Source: Acanthornis magna (taxonomy: Eukaryota > Chordata > Aves > Passeriformes > Acanthizidae). Taken from it: a stretch of 64,000 nucleotides of DNA. A program made the translations under genes and the position numbers. The stretch is from contig JAWUZG010000001.1 of the NCBI GenBank assembly GCA_036785705.1, positions 4,526,001 to 4,590,000 on the forward strand, given 5' to 3'. The notes under the pieces are model-generated. The model saw only the letters and a list, made by a program, of their open reading frames with translations. It ran no database searches and was not told the DNA's origin. This document shows, in pieces, positions 46,540-61,500 of the stretch (its first letter is position 1; the number at the start of each line of letters is the position of its first letter).

Positions 46540-49500
46540 TCAGTGACAGCTCACTAAATCCTCAACGTCCTTTGAATCTTCCGAGTCAGGACTGCCCAAT
46601 GATGAGCCAATAATGTGGGACCCATCTCCATGATGTTGTAGGATAGGATCTGTCAAGAGACAGAAAACATTAGAACTATTGCTGTGTCATTTTAACAAGA
46701 TATAAAATACAAACTTAGGAGACAGGAAATGCAGTCTGGAATTTTAACCAATTATAAGCAATGTTGCTCAAACTAGGCAGTTTGCAATTTCTGGTTTCAC
46801 AGAATCACCGAATAGCTGTGGTTGGAAGGGACCCCTGGAGATCCTCTAGTCCAACCCCTTGCTAAAGCTGGTTCAGCTAGAGCACATTGCACAGGACCAC
46901 ATCCGGGTGGGTGTGGGGTGTCCTTAGAGAAGATAAGTGATGACCAATATGGATGGATATGGATGCAACTGGCGTGACTCGCATTTGGATCCATCAGGTA
47001 TTACACTATCAGTGCTGACCCTCTGATGGCTCTGCAGGGAGATCCTTCCTCTGGGAAGGAGTATTTCTTAGGTTACTTAAAGTTTCACAGCACTGACATG
47101 TAAAATTATTTAAGGGAAAGTAAGGATCTAGGAAGTGTTGTCTGCAGGGTCTCAAAAGTGCTATACACTGCTTTAATGAAAGGGACTGTCATACCTGTGA
47201 GAGTTGTCAAGGGCAAGACTGATTCACTATCTATATCATCCGTTGCCTGGATAAAACCATGGGAAGAAGGAACAATAAGCACAGTCTCATCATCTATTGT
47301 AGGCTGATCAACTTGTTCTTCTATTGTTGGGGAACCCAGGTCCTGCACAACACAGAACAGGCCATGAGAGTGTATTCCCGATAGCACAAACAAAAACCTG
47401 CATTGCTCAGCCATACTCCACAGTAAGCAATACACTCTGGATGAATTTTACCTCATTAAATTGAAATGTCAGCACCTGAGACAGTTCATTTCAGCATTTA
47501 CAGGGCACGTTTCTTCTTAGCACAGGCCCCCAAAAACAAGATGTGAAGCATTTTACCCTTCTGAGCTATATAAAGGCAGGTGGCAAGAAAAGGAGACACT
47601 GCAAGGTGGTGATAAAATGTTCTCTTGCAAGTCAAATAGTTTGTCTATGAAGAGGAATAAGTAGGCTTGTCCATTACTTGCTGCCTACCTGTTCTGAAAC
47701 TGAAGCATTACCTTTATAGCACTTTCCTGCTCCACAAACCCAACAGCTTTACCTGAATACTTGGTTTCACAACTCCTATTGTCAAGTTTTAACTGACACT
47801 GAACACAGAGCTTAAAAGACCCACCTTATCTGCTGTGCCTTGCTTGCCCTATCACTTGCTGGCTGGAGGTTGGCTCCAGATTTTTTTGCTGAACTTCATG
47901 ATACTAAAAGATTGGCAACACATTGATTCCTTCCAGATACAAGCTGTCAATACCCTCATTCTCTTCCAGTCCTGCCGTAACTGCTGCCTCTTCCCTGGCT
48001 CGTGTGGTACTGGAATGGCACTAACACATCTGGCTGACTCAATGTCACAGCACCCTCCTGGTTCCACAAACGCAATGAAAAGTCATCCCACACAGTACTG
48101 CCAGAACCAGCAGAGATATTTGGATTCCAGTTTTTGTGTGTAACATGCACATGGTTTGTTCAAACTTCAGGAATCCCTGATGTAGAATGCTACCAACTGT
48201 TGCTGACATGATGGAAGGCACCTGGATTTATCACTGGTTTTGGAGGGAGCAGGAATTGTTTAGGAGAGGTTACAGCCCTCAATGTTTAAGAAAATTCTAA
48301 TGTTTCTCCACCTTGTTTTTTTTAGGAAAACTTGTTTCCCTACATAACTCCCCAATGTTTTTGCAAAGGCAGCTGCCTGAAAACCTCTACCCTGGTGCTG
48401 CTGAAGAGGAGCTGACAACCTGTGCTGCAGCTCAGTGAACTGCACTAGGTGCCATCCACGAGGGCACCGTGTGCCTGACCTGCACGAGCAGCTCTCTGCA
48501 GAGCACACAGCTCTGCCCACGAGCAGCGCTGGGCTGCAAGGCTGGAAACTGGGAAGAGGAGGCGTGAAAAACTAAAGAAGCCATTGTGGCAAATGGGCAC
48601 CTTTCCCAGCCAGAAATAATAAAACCCTGCAGCATGACAGCCTGCCTCCCACTACCCACCCACAGTGACAATACAACTCTGGCAAGAACATAACACTGAC
48701 TTAAAGAAAACAAAATTTAGGCGTGTTTTTCTAGAGTAACTTTTCACTAAGAATTACTCACAGACAGTTCACTATTTCCTAGAATCTAAGTACACATGTC
48801 AAACTTGAATCTGACTGGAAGGGTAAGGCAGATTACAATTAAAAATTCAGTTTGTTTTTCTGTATAGAAAAAAAGGTTTAATTTTATATCCTGCTAGCCC
48901 TAAGCAATTTGTACAAAGTTAAATTAAGAACTAAGTTAATATCAAAAGTTTATTATCTCTACCTTGAGAAGCTAAAATTTTAAACTACGAGTAGAAAGCT
49001 GATGGTCTACCTCAAATGTTGAAAATCTTATCACAATTACGTCAACCATAACAGAGAAAGAGAAAAATGGAAGAATAATCCCAAGCTTTGGATGTATTCA
49101 GGATTCAGCTGCTTCTGTAGTAACAAACTTGAGATGTAAAAAGATCCTCCCTTTTCTAAGAGCATAATGGATATACACTGTCTATTATAAACTTCTTCAA
49201 ACACAAAGCCAAAGCATATCAATGTTGAATTTTCAAGACTGACAAAGGAGAAATACAGCTACTGTAGAGCACAGTGTTTTAAAACAGAGGATGGGGTATT
49301 TCACTCTAACTCATCTTTTCCCACATTGTGACCTAATCAAACTTGAAAGAGGTATTTTCTACCCACTAAAGAGTGTTATCTTCTTTTTTAGTACCTCTGT
49401 TTTCTGTGACTTAGTAATTTTCGTAATTCCAGCAACTGAAAGATGGAAGAATTTAGTATAAACAATCCAGATACCTGTAACCATTTAGATAAACTAAATT

Positions 49501-52500
49501 CTGCATTTCAGGTGTTAGAGATGAATAAATGTGAGGCCAGAGAAAGAAGTAGCTTAATGCTTCAAATTCCAATTGAACACTTAACTGAAACAGTATGTTT
49601 AACAGAAGTCCCCAAAACCAGAAATGGTGGTACATCTTAAAATACGTAATTATGCACCCAGCAAAACCTACATACTCTACCTCACCTCCCTTGCTCAATC
49701 TACCTATTGACACAGGTGTGTTGGACATCTTTTGCTATCCCACGTTGCTCAAAGCCCCATCCAATCTGGCCTTGAACTCTTGCAGAGATGACTTGCCCAC
49801 ATCTTCTCTGGGCAACTTGTTCCAGTACCTCACCACAGGGAAGAACCTTCTCGTAATACCTCATCTCAACCTACATTCTTTCAGTTTGAAGCCATTCCCC
49901 CTTGTCCTGACACTATATGCTCTTATAAATTAGTCTTGCTCCATCTTTCTTGTAGGCTCCCTTCAAGTACCAATACACATGAAATCACTGAGATGTTTCA
50001 GACAAATAGCTTAGCATAAAGGCCAAAGATGCAATGAAATCATTCTGTATGCAGAAATGGGGAAAATATCAAGTATCACGCCCTCCCTTACCTCGGTAAC
50101 ATAAGTGCTGGGTAAATCAGAGTGAGAATCCTCATCCTGTTTCAGGCTGGCATCTGCAATCTCCTCCTCTGTTCTTACCATAACTCCATCCATCAGCTCT
50201 CTGCTATTCCTGCTGCTAAATTTGGAAGCATCATCTTCATTGTAGGCTGACTGCTCTTCATCACTCAGCTTGGACTGATGGATATCATCTGGGAACGTAT
50301 TTGTTCCCAGGGTGTCTGGAGGGTCTGTCAGGTCAGCTGACTGAATGTCTGAATCCACAGTCAGCTCTGTCTGGGTGACAGAGGAGGAGATGTCTTCAGC
50401 AGCAACGGTGCGGATTATGACACTTGGCGTGTGGCACTGCACTGTGACGTTGTCACTTGTGTTTAACAAATGCTCTGGCTGCCAGCAGCATTTGCAAAAA
50501 AGAGACAAACAGAACCCCAAAAAAGGTCAGAGACTTTCATGTAACTAGCTACAAATCTTTCAAGCAAATACAAGCAAAAGGTTCAAATTGCTAAGTGTAG
50601 TTTAGAATTTTATATATGCAGTATGTCAGCCCAAATCATCTGTTGACCTTTCCTGGCCCTAAATGGTAACTTTGTAACCTGTTCTTTAAGTCACAAATTA
50701 AGTAAATGCGTAATAATATGAAAGAGACAGCCATTCACGTGGAGATTTTTCCACTGAATTTTGCATCACTTTTGTGATTCAATCTGCAGTTTGCTTCCCC
50801 TTCCCATCCTCTAACAAAAAGCAGTATTTGTCACTACTATCCAAAATTTGTGAACCAACATCTATTTGTGAGAGTAACTGAAAACATCACAGAACAAGAA
50901 GATTTAGTTTTGCTGGGGACCAAGCCACTAAATGGAGACATCCTGTTCAGAACTTGCTCACCAAGCCAAGCTTTGAAGCAGCTTGAGGCTGCTTTTAAAA
51001 AACAACACACAAACCCCCAACTTCTCAGTCTTCAGGATTTTAAGTGAAGTAACACTGTTATGACTTAAGAACTGCTTTGCAAATTTAACATGCATGTGCA
51101 GGGCCCTGCATTACAGTGTTGCCCTTCCCCCGGTGCTGCCCTTGCCCAGAACTCTTACAGATAAGGCGTGGACGATGATCTGCTCGGGGGAGGCAGGAGC
51201 TGCCGCGGCCGTCAGGGTCATGGTGGGACTCGTTGTCAGTGTCAGAGGGAGGCCTTGGCTCGAGCTTGTCTGCAGTAAGTAGGTACCTGGTGTCCCAGTG
51301 GGCTGGAGGTGGAAAGACTACAAAAACAACACAGGTTTAATACTCAAATGCGCTGCCCAGGCCATAGTTTGCCTGTTGATTTACATGAACCAGCCTAACT
51401 CTAACTGCCCTGGATAAACCAGCACACAAATCCAATCCAATCCAATCCCTTCTGCACTGATTCCTGTACTGCGCTCAAAAAGCAGAAAGAAACTCATCTA
51501 CAGCCTTAGGCTACCAAGGCAAGGATTAAGAGCAAGAGCCCAGCAGGTCTGTATTATGTTGTACAACGGCAGGTAAGAAAGGAATGAATTAAACTTACTT
51601 TTGCATTGACATGAAAGAGAAACTGTGCTATAAATTACAGGACAATGGAACTGAGACAATCTGAACTTGCTGGGAGCTTTCTCTAGCTCCTTTATGTCAG
51701 ATTTCAACAATGAAAAACAATGAAAACTTCATAGCACTAAGGCATTAAGGCAAATTTAGAGCATTTAACTGTAATTCAGAGTTCACTCCACAGCCCTAAT
51801 GGATTACACTTTCAGAAATAAGTTTTAGAGCTTTTAACTTTCTTTCTGCTTGAAAACTCTTTTTTTTTTTTTTTTTTTTTTTTAATGCACAGTTCTATAC
51901 TCTAAAAAGTAGCTGGGCTTAAAAGACAAAAACACAGTAACAAATACCAGTTACTTACTGGAAGAATCTCAAAGGTCTGTAGTGTTCCACTGTTCAGTGT
52001 TATTGTCTCAGAGTCAACAGTAGCAGCAGGGGAATCGGTGGAGGCTGCAAAAGGAAGGAAAAAAAAAAGAAAAGGAAAGTATGTAAACCAGAAAGTTCAG
52101 CCCTGCAGAGAGCATAACATACTATAATTAATACATGGCAGGGTACTGTTAATTCCACTAAGAGGAAAAAGAAAACTGGCTGCAATCCTAATGACAAGGT
52201 TCTCTAATTGGTACCCAAGATACAATACTATTTAAAGAGAGCATTCTACAATCCCAAAGAGCAAAAAGAAAGTAAGTATGGGTTTAGCACGCAGAGATAA
52301 AAGCAGACAAAGTTTCTGACGTGATCTAATTACTTTTTGTAATGAGATTTGCAAGAGGTTCTAATATAATGATACCCTTTGGAGTAATGATATCCTTTGG
52401 ATCGTGTACTGCTTGTTTTAAACTGGTGTCAGGCTTAATATTGTTGTGTTTCCCACAGACCATTTTTTTTATTTTTTAATCTTTTCTGCCCTCCACAGTA

Positions 52501-55500
52501 TGTCTACCCCCGATGAAAGAACAGATGCTTCACAAGGTATCTGCCTATCCTATGTGTTATGACTGTAGTGTATAAAAGCAGTAAGTATTCTTACTACAAC
52601 TGTGTAATTATTTATGCAGTTATCTCCATTAATTCTAAAAGTAGTGAAGCACTGAAAACAGTTGATGTACCAGGTATTTTAAGATCACCAGGTCCAAACA
52701 AGTTGTACACAAAATTTTGTAACTATAATTACGATTTCTACTTACTCTTAAAAAAATCCCAAGTTCCAGGAAGCTGAAAGGAAATTAATACTCCACCTGG
52801 GACTTTCCACTAATTTCCTAAATACCAAAAGGGGAAAAGACCCACAAGGTAACAGTGATCCAAGCACTGAAAACTTTGCCATCTCAGACTCTGTGGCTGC
52901 AAAATACAGTAATTTTGGTCTTTTAAGAAGATAAAAGCTCAATTTTTGAAGCTTTTATTGCTGTAGTGGCACGTTCAAGGCTTCCTGTCACAAACTTCCT
53001 GATACTCAGTATAAGAGAGCTGTAAAGTGTGGCCTGTCAGTCACCCAGCCAGCTGTACTCATAAAACCTCAGGAACTGCCCTTTTGAAACCCTGAGCCTT
53101 CCAGCAAATGCAGCTCAAAGTGGCTAATAGATTCAGCTCTCATGGGACTGTGAAAGGCATAATATAAAATTCACTTCGATTACGCAACCAGAAATTCTTC
53201 AGAAAAGCAGACTAAAATGGGGAAAAAGGCTTGTTAGGCAGACGGGGGCAAGTAAAGTCACAAAATAACCATTACAGGATTCAATTCAGAAAGGACTAAA
53301 GGTTTCAAGATCCCAGCTCATCCTGCCTGCTCATCAAAACCCATCAGCTTTGATCAAACTTCACTGGAAGTCTGAGACCACTGATGTATTATTACAGATA
53401 AAAAGTTCTTGCCTTGGTGTTGTGCCACTCTAATTAGAAAATAAATCATCTAAAATGAAGATGGCACTAAATACAAAAAGATAGGTTAATCTAATAAAAT
53501 TATAAACAGAAAAGTGTTTGCCAAACGCCTATTCAGTCATAGTCTGAAGTATCAATTTGTAGCCTGATCAACTTAGTTTAGTTGATCAAAGCAGGGTGCT
53601 AATAATGCCAAAGTTGTGGGTCCAACCCCTGTACAGGCCATTCATTTAAGAGTTGGGACTCAATGATCCATGTGGATCCCTTCCAACTCAGAATATTCTG
53701 TAACTAATCTGGTAATCAGCAAGACCAAACCACTAAAATTTCCTGATAAAATTCACAAATGAGAAATGGTGCGAAGTAATATACAGCGCAGATGACAGAC
53801 TGCATGGGACTGGAGTTAATTAATAAGATTAATTACAAAATCAAGCAATAAAAACTACACTCAGAGTAGACCTGGTAATAAATGTTTGATAACGAGCAAA
53901 GTTCATCCTTAAGAGCATGGGAAGCACCAACTAAAATAAAAAATACAGTGGTTAGAGCAGAACACTGGCTGAATGTCGGTGTGACTTGGCAGCTAACACT
54001 TTCCAGAGTGTTTGTGCCTAGAAACAACTGCATAATAAAGAGCAGGACTAGGAAAAAACATTTATACCTTCCCTTCAGAGCCCTGCCTCAGAACTTAGGG
54101 ACAGCAGTCTATGTAATTGACAAAAGGAGATTTTGCACATGATGTTCATTGTTCTCCACAAGAGTGACCAGAAACAACTTAATGAATAACCATATATACT
54201 CTATCATCATTAAGACGTTCATGCACTGAAGGCTTTTCAAAAAACAGGTTATGTGGCAAACTCCTGCATGCACACACACAGACAGACACCTACAACACCC
54301 GTGTCCAGGTGCTCTAATCGTAGCTTCTTGGAACTACTGTCACAGCAATATCTATATTGCCTAACAAAGTTTGAAACACATAAATGGAACACAGAAATCC
54401 TTCATTTGAAGTTATGGCAAGACCAAGGGAGAATTAACACAACTCTTTAAGACACGCTCGCTCCTCCTTCACCACCTTAACACAAGGAAGCTTCAGGTTT
54501 CGTGTGAGTGGTTGGTTTCAGTACTTACAGACGTGGGTGATCTGCACTGGGATCTGCAGAGCTGCCATGGGGCTCGGGGCACTGCCCGTGCTCTCTTCCA
54601 AGCGAGCCACCCGGATCTGCACGTGCTGTACCCCCGAGCTGGAGTTGGTGTTTGCTAATCCACTGCCACATTTGCTCTCTGGAAGCTGGTGCCCTGGATT
54701 GTTTTTTTGGTTCTCGTGGAGCTGTTTAAGACCCTTGATCAGCACTGAGAGAAAAAACACTCATGCTAAAGCAGGTCGAAGAAGCACATTTGAAATGCTG
54801 CAATTGGCGATTTACCCAAGACAAAAAAGCAAATGAAATCCTACAGAATTTGGAACTTAAGCAATCTCTAGAGATATAGAAACTAGAAATTTAGCACATA
54901 CACAGACCATTTATAGTCAACTACCGCAGTGAACTAGATTTCATCATGGAACCCAGGCATTTCAGGATGCTTGGGGAAAAAGAAAGAACACACAACTCAT
55001 AAAATTTTGGAACTCTCTAAAATGGTGAACGGTATATCCCCAAGCCACAATCAAGTGCCAGTATCACTAGTTGTGTAATGCTGCTACCAGAAGTAAATCC
55101 TCCAAACTTCTGCAACATGGAAGCAGATTTGTTCAAGAGCTTGGCAAAAATGTCACTGAAAATGAGGAGCAAGAGAGAATAAATCCCACAGTGGTTATAT
55201 TATAATTCTTCACCTGTGTATGAAGAAGCCAATCCTGTGGTAACAGGGGCTCTACTCCCAAGTGCAGCCTCTAGGCAGGACTAATATATAACCACACTGG
55301 TGACCACAGCACAAGCGGTCATCTTTCATTACATTATTTCATTACATCTTTCATTAATTATGACATGACTAATCTCTGACTTTTTTTCCTCTCCCCAGGT
55401 CAGACAAAGGGAGGTCTGAAGGTCACAGAGACCCTTGTAGCTTAGGTACTAGTTTCTCCAAGCCAGAATGGGAAAATTCTAGGAGATGTATTTGCGGAGG

Positions 55501-58500
55501 GTCACATTCCTGATTCCTCTCCTCCTCCTCATTGCAGCTAGCAGTAGATCTATGTTCTGCCTACAGCTAAGGCTCAGCACCTGACAGAGATTACATTTTA
55601 ACATTGCAAAGGTAACACATCCAACCTGAGGCCTTAGTTAAGCTGCAGATACATATCCTATTCCACCTGAAGAGGTCACTGCCCTCCATACCAAAGATCA
55701 GCACCATCTGAGATCTGCCAGCTGAGCTGCTTACATACATGCCCTCAATTTAGCCAAAGTGAGGAGGGATGGCAAAATCTGTCTAGTTGTACACATCAGC
55801 TCGGCTTGTTTGACTGAAACATTTAAGGACTGCTTGTAGAAGCAATTCAGCCAGCAGATCCAAGGGGCCAGTAACTTCCAGCAAAGGAGCAATGCGCTCT
55901 TTGGCCAGCAATGCTGCAAGCAGACAACAAAATGCAGCCTTATTCCTTTGACATACGCAAAAGGAGCTTTTAGAAGAGAAGTGTGCAAGTAGTACATTAC
56001 CGGGGAATGAAACATCTTTGTGGTTTGCAATCTGTCGTTTAATGGTCCACCATTTACTCCGAAGCCACTGTGGGGAGCGGACACTACTCCATCCTTCAGC
56101 CAGTAAATCCCAATTGATGTCATTTTCATCAGAAACTTCAAGTTCCGCTATCCTGGCAGGGCACAGAAGATATTGACCTGTTAGAAACTGCCCTCCAGAT
56201 CAGCAGGGGTGCTGCACATGTCCGGCCGTGTCACACGTAACAGCGCAGAATGACATGCTAGTGACCAGCCCACCAGAGCTCAGGAATCGACACAGGCTTC
56301 CAAGGCTCCACGCTGCCAGAGGTCAAGCAGAATCATAAACAACAGAAGATGGACTAGACCTGTTAGATGATCCAGTCCATCTCCTTGCCATGCAGGATTA
56401 TTCTCCTTATTTACTTATACATTAGGACTTAGATTATCGTGAAGCATTCCAAGTGGTGGTACTTGCATCTTTTCTTTTTGAAAAACATTCTCCAAACACA
56501 TCTCCAAGGCAGGAAATACTTCCTGAAATTCACTCTGAACTTTCACTTAATTAATTTCATGTTATTTAATTGTTTTCTTCTAATAACAACCATCCGTCCC
56601 TAACACAGATTTTTGCCTTCTCTCAGATGCTTCTTAGCCAAAGTAGATGAAGTTAACTACAGCATTAAACAGGTTCTCATAAATCAATCCCACCAGGCTC
56701 TCCAGATAAGGGACAGTCTTCTCTACCAGAATGTGTTTGAAATCAATAAAAATTTCTGAATTGCCCTTATCTGTACACGGAGCATGTGAAAGAGAAATGA
56801 ATAGTGAGGGGAAAATATTTTTGTGGAAGTTAAGAAAAGTCCTCTTCACAAACAAAGCAAGAGCACTCTTGCTAGCTAAAGAAAGAAAAAAGCAAAAATG
56901 AAAAAAACTACCAAAACTAACGATGTAGAATGAGTAAAGGATATCTGGACAGACCAAACCAGAAATACTAAGAAATATACCCAGCACATTCTGAAATGTG
57001 GAATCAGGCTCCTCATTTTGAGTTCACATCAAACAGCTTCAGTAAATTAGTCAATACTACTTTGTAAGCAATCCTTAGATTTCCTGGATGTCTCGGCTTT
57101 TTATTCCCACCCAACCATAAAAATCCACTGGCTAAAAAGCCTGAGTTAAAGGCATTCAAAATGGGAGGAGGACTGGAGAGAGCAAAAGATTTCCAAAGTC
57201 ACTACCAGGCTGCCAGTTCAAATGTAGTCAGAGATGCTGATATCCAATCAGTGTTTGGTGGCCTACATGAAATTAATTTGCAGTCTCAGTTTAGCTCTGT
57301 GTAGACAAGACGTCCACATCACAGAAACCACCACCACACTTGACCCTTGTTGGTCATCTCAGCAGAGAGGCCAAGGACTGAACGGGCAGGGAGACTGAGC
57401 TACCCTCCAGTTAAGGGTTAAAGCGCATCGGTGGGGCAACGTGTGGGAAGCTTGCACGGTTTGCTGCCTGTGCTGTACCTTTTCTGTGGAATAAAGAAGA
57501 CTTCAGTCTCCAGGGTTTTCAATCTGACACCTTTCACGAACACTAACATTCACTAAAAAAACAAAAAACAAAAAATATGTTCAATAATAAATCTCTGGGA
57601 ACTGTAAACATAGCAGTGATTTTTGGAAGGTTCTAGAATTTTCAGTGTCTAGGAAACCAGCAAAATGGACCCCAATGGAATCCTGCTAGCAACACATATT
57701 ACAAACCTTTAAAAGTAACTAAAATAACAAACCTCAAGATCAGATTTATTTCATCCTCCTTGGTCCACTCGGTGCCCCCACTCTGTTTCCAGTTGAGATA
57801 GTTGAGCCATTTAGAGCGGCACTGCTTCTCCGAGCGCGTCCCGACCCGTTCCGCCACAGCAGCCCACGACACACCTTGTGTCACAATGTCACCTGGCTCT
57901 GTGCTTGTCAGCTCATGCACTACTTCTGCCAGTCTTTTCTCTTCTTTCTCTGTCCATTTTCCTGAAAGAGAGATAAGCTCTCCAACTTAACTAGCAGGAG
58001 ATACCCTCTGCTCTGATCTGTAACACGCCAGCAGACATTCAGCTTCCATGTCCAACATCTTATTTCAGATGCAAATATTGACTTGTGAAGAAGATATAAC
58101 CGGTCCTGGTTACTAACAATTTATATAATATCCATTCTTGATTAACAAATGCACAACTCCATTGTTCTGCTGCCAAATTTCTCTCTTTTCTCTTCCTCTT
58201 GGAGATGAATGAGGCCACTCAGAACTTGTCCAAATAGTGACCAAAGCAACCTGATCCAAGCTACCTGAACTGTATTAGCTGCAGTGAATTAACCATGCAA
58301 CAAATGAGTGGCCATTAATGACGAGGTCTGACTAAATTTTTCTTTATATTTGAATATATACATTACAGAATAAACAATACTTCAGGAGAAACTGAAGTGC
58401 ATCTGTCTCTCTCTTAATTGATACCAAACATAAAGTCTAAGTTTATAACCATTAAACACAAGGGATAGAATTTTAACCAGAATATCCATTTCTGACACCA

Positions 58501-61500
58501 GCATTTACCTCACCTGTGTTGCAGGTATCCTTCATCAATCTACATCGATCCTTTACAGATGAAGCACTTCTCCCCAGGGCAGCTCCTATTGTGGCCCAGT
58601 CATTACCATGCTTTATTCTCAGCCTAAAGAGAAATATGCTCATTAGCACTATATCCAGTTAGGAAATTACTAAAATATCGAACATTCTCTAATAAAAACA
58701 GGATGCAGTTTACAGGCTTAAAGACAGAATGGGCAACCATTTTGCTACTTCACTATTAATGTTTTCTGCTATTTTTCCAATGTGTTTCTAGAAGCTTTTT
58801 GGGCCAGCTAAGCCACAAGATACTTACAAAATGCTTAATATCTGTCTTGCAAGAACACTGTGAGGCTTAATGAATGTGTTAAACACAATATGAATGTTTA
58901 GATAAACAGCCAATTTCCATTCTATACAGGTTCCTCAATGATTTTCAGATGGTGTAGAGAGCACTTGAGAAATTTAAATAATGCCCGATGAAAACCCAGG
59001 CATCCTACAATTTAAATTAAGCAAAACACTGCATAATCATGTTCAGCATTTTAACAATCATTTTCCTCCCTCACATAACAGCAGGGTGCTTGAAATGTTG
59101 ATCCATGACTAGTTCTGAAACATCTGGAACCACAGGCACCTTGTGAATGACACAAATGAGCTCAATTGATCCAAATAGATCCATCAATGCAATGCAATAT
59201 ACCTCCTTCCTTCCTTCAACAGTTCCTTCAAACTGCTCAACGCTGGAAATGTGCAGGAGGGGAAAAAGTCTGCAGCCCCACCTCCCTGATCTATCAGGTT
59301 CATACTCAAAATTAGGGTTTCTGAGCTGTACTGGTAATTTATGTATCTGTAATACTTCCTAGGGAGAGCCTACTCTTGACCTGCCACTTCCTTTAGGAAT
59401 AACCTTTGCTCAGATTTTCTAAAGAAATGGAATTTCTGTTTCTCATAACCACAAATATTGATTGTGCTTGTAAAAATCTGAAACATTCCTAGTTACAACA
59501 GGAGCCTTTCATTAGAACTTTGTTGCATGTTGTTAGGTCCTGAATACATACTAGAAAAAAAATTCAAAAGAATCCAAATGTAGTTTCATTTTTCTTTACA
59601 TAGTAACCACTATTTTTGGATAGTGTTGGAGCAGTCAAATTTACTTGTAACTCTTCAGCAATGTCATATAAAGAAACCTTTATGAATTGATCAAGCTCAT
59701 AAATATAAACAAAGAAGAGTAACCTTGTTCATAAGAAGACTTACTCTTTAAGCTTTTCAATTTCCTCCGGAGTATACCTAAGCAACAGGTAAATAAAAAG
59801 ACATTATTTTAAACAGAACAATAAATAACAGCATAAATATTTTTATTTTACTAACCACACAGTACACATTTAGTTACAACAAGAGATTAAGGAATTTCAG
59901 CTGTAAGAAACAATCTGACGGAATACTTTGGAAGAATGTGAGGAACAAATGCCATTTTCCACATTAGTGCATTTCTAAGGTTAACTGGTACAACATTCCT
60001 CTCAGTTGTCAGAAAAATTCCTCATTCTCTGTGATCTTACTCCTATGAACAGAATTAGAATTCTGTGCATTAGTCTTTCAAATAAACATCTACTTCTTCC
60101 TTACTGTCCCAGTTCAAAATCAACATCAAGCTGACTTTCCATCAAAAAATCAAATCAGCATTGAGAAGGTATTTTAAATTTTCAACTACCTTCAAAGAAT
60201 AAATATAGTATCCTTTCTGGATGGCACCAGATGACTGCTTTACAGAAGGGCAAGCTAAGGGCATGAGAGGTAAAGATCAATTATTTCCAGCTCTAGAAAA
60301 AGGTTACATATCAGCAGATCCATGCTTGTGTCCAAGTGTTCTCACTGTATCAGAATCTGTTATTCACCTTTGTTCTGTTTTTTTGTTTGTTTGTCTGTTT
60401 TTTAAAGTTGTCATTGAATACCATCAATTGAAGACAGGTATTGTCAAGGCTGATCTAACAGCATTCAGCAGATGTGACACATTAAGAAGATCTAGGTCTG
60501 TTTGGCTAAAATTTTCTGTTGCACATAGAACACGTCAAACATAAATACATGACCCTACTCATACCAATAAAACCATGCAGCATTAGAGGTTTTCATACTT
60601 TCCAACATGGTTTCTGTCATCATACATGCGAAGAACTCTTCTATAGACAGCAAAGAGAGGCCGATTCAGACCCCAAGCTATTGTCCTGTAGAAATCTTTT
60701 CTTTCATCTTTTGACATTTCAAATATAATTTCAGTGGCATCTTTTATTCCACGGGCCTAGAACAAAGCATTTAAAAAAAAACAAACAAAAACAAACCACA
60801 AACAAAACACCTTAGACAAAGTCTCCTAGGAATCAAGAAGTAGAACACAAGAAGCCATTATGCAACTTTCTGTGTATCACAAATACTACAGTCCAAAAGT
60901 AAAACTGAGTATTTATGGATTAGCTCCCTCAAATACAAACCCTTGAACACTAGGTTTTGGTTTTTTCATGTTGGAGTCCAGGGAGACACAGAATTCTACC
61001 TCCTATTCACATTTAAGAAAAAAAAAAATCTGTCCAATATATAGCTTAAGATCAAAAACTGAACCACCATATAGAACATCATAGAAAATGTACTGTGGTA
61101 GAATTAGCCTGGGGCCATACAAGGAAAGGTTGTCAAACAGAGCTATACCAATTTATTACATAATTTTAGACATTCCTTATGCAAAAGCAATTTCTTTCAA
61201 TTAAACTACTCTTCTTGTTCTGATGGAAACTCAAAATAAATTCAATACAAAAGCACAGGAATGAAGTATAACAGTAAAGCTTAAGCTTAACTTCAGCTTA
61301 AACTAAGAATCACTATACTTAAATTATTCAAAGCAGTACAAGAAATCAGACAAATGGGAAAAGAATGAATCAAATGATTTATCAGTAACTCAGAAAAGCT
61401 ATTTAGCTAGCTTAAAAAAGCTTCACTAGATTTAAAACATAGTGTTACCCATGAATGATTTTGTGGCAGAAGCACTTATATGTGTGTGGGCAGACACACT

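Noticed and set aside
53573..53640. Possible functional tRNA-Ile gene
   Set aside because: The 5' acceptor stem is not intact, the A and B boxes carry substitutions, and the unit runs straight into a CR1 tail. It is a SINE head.
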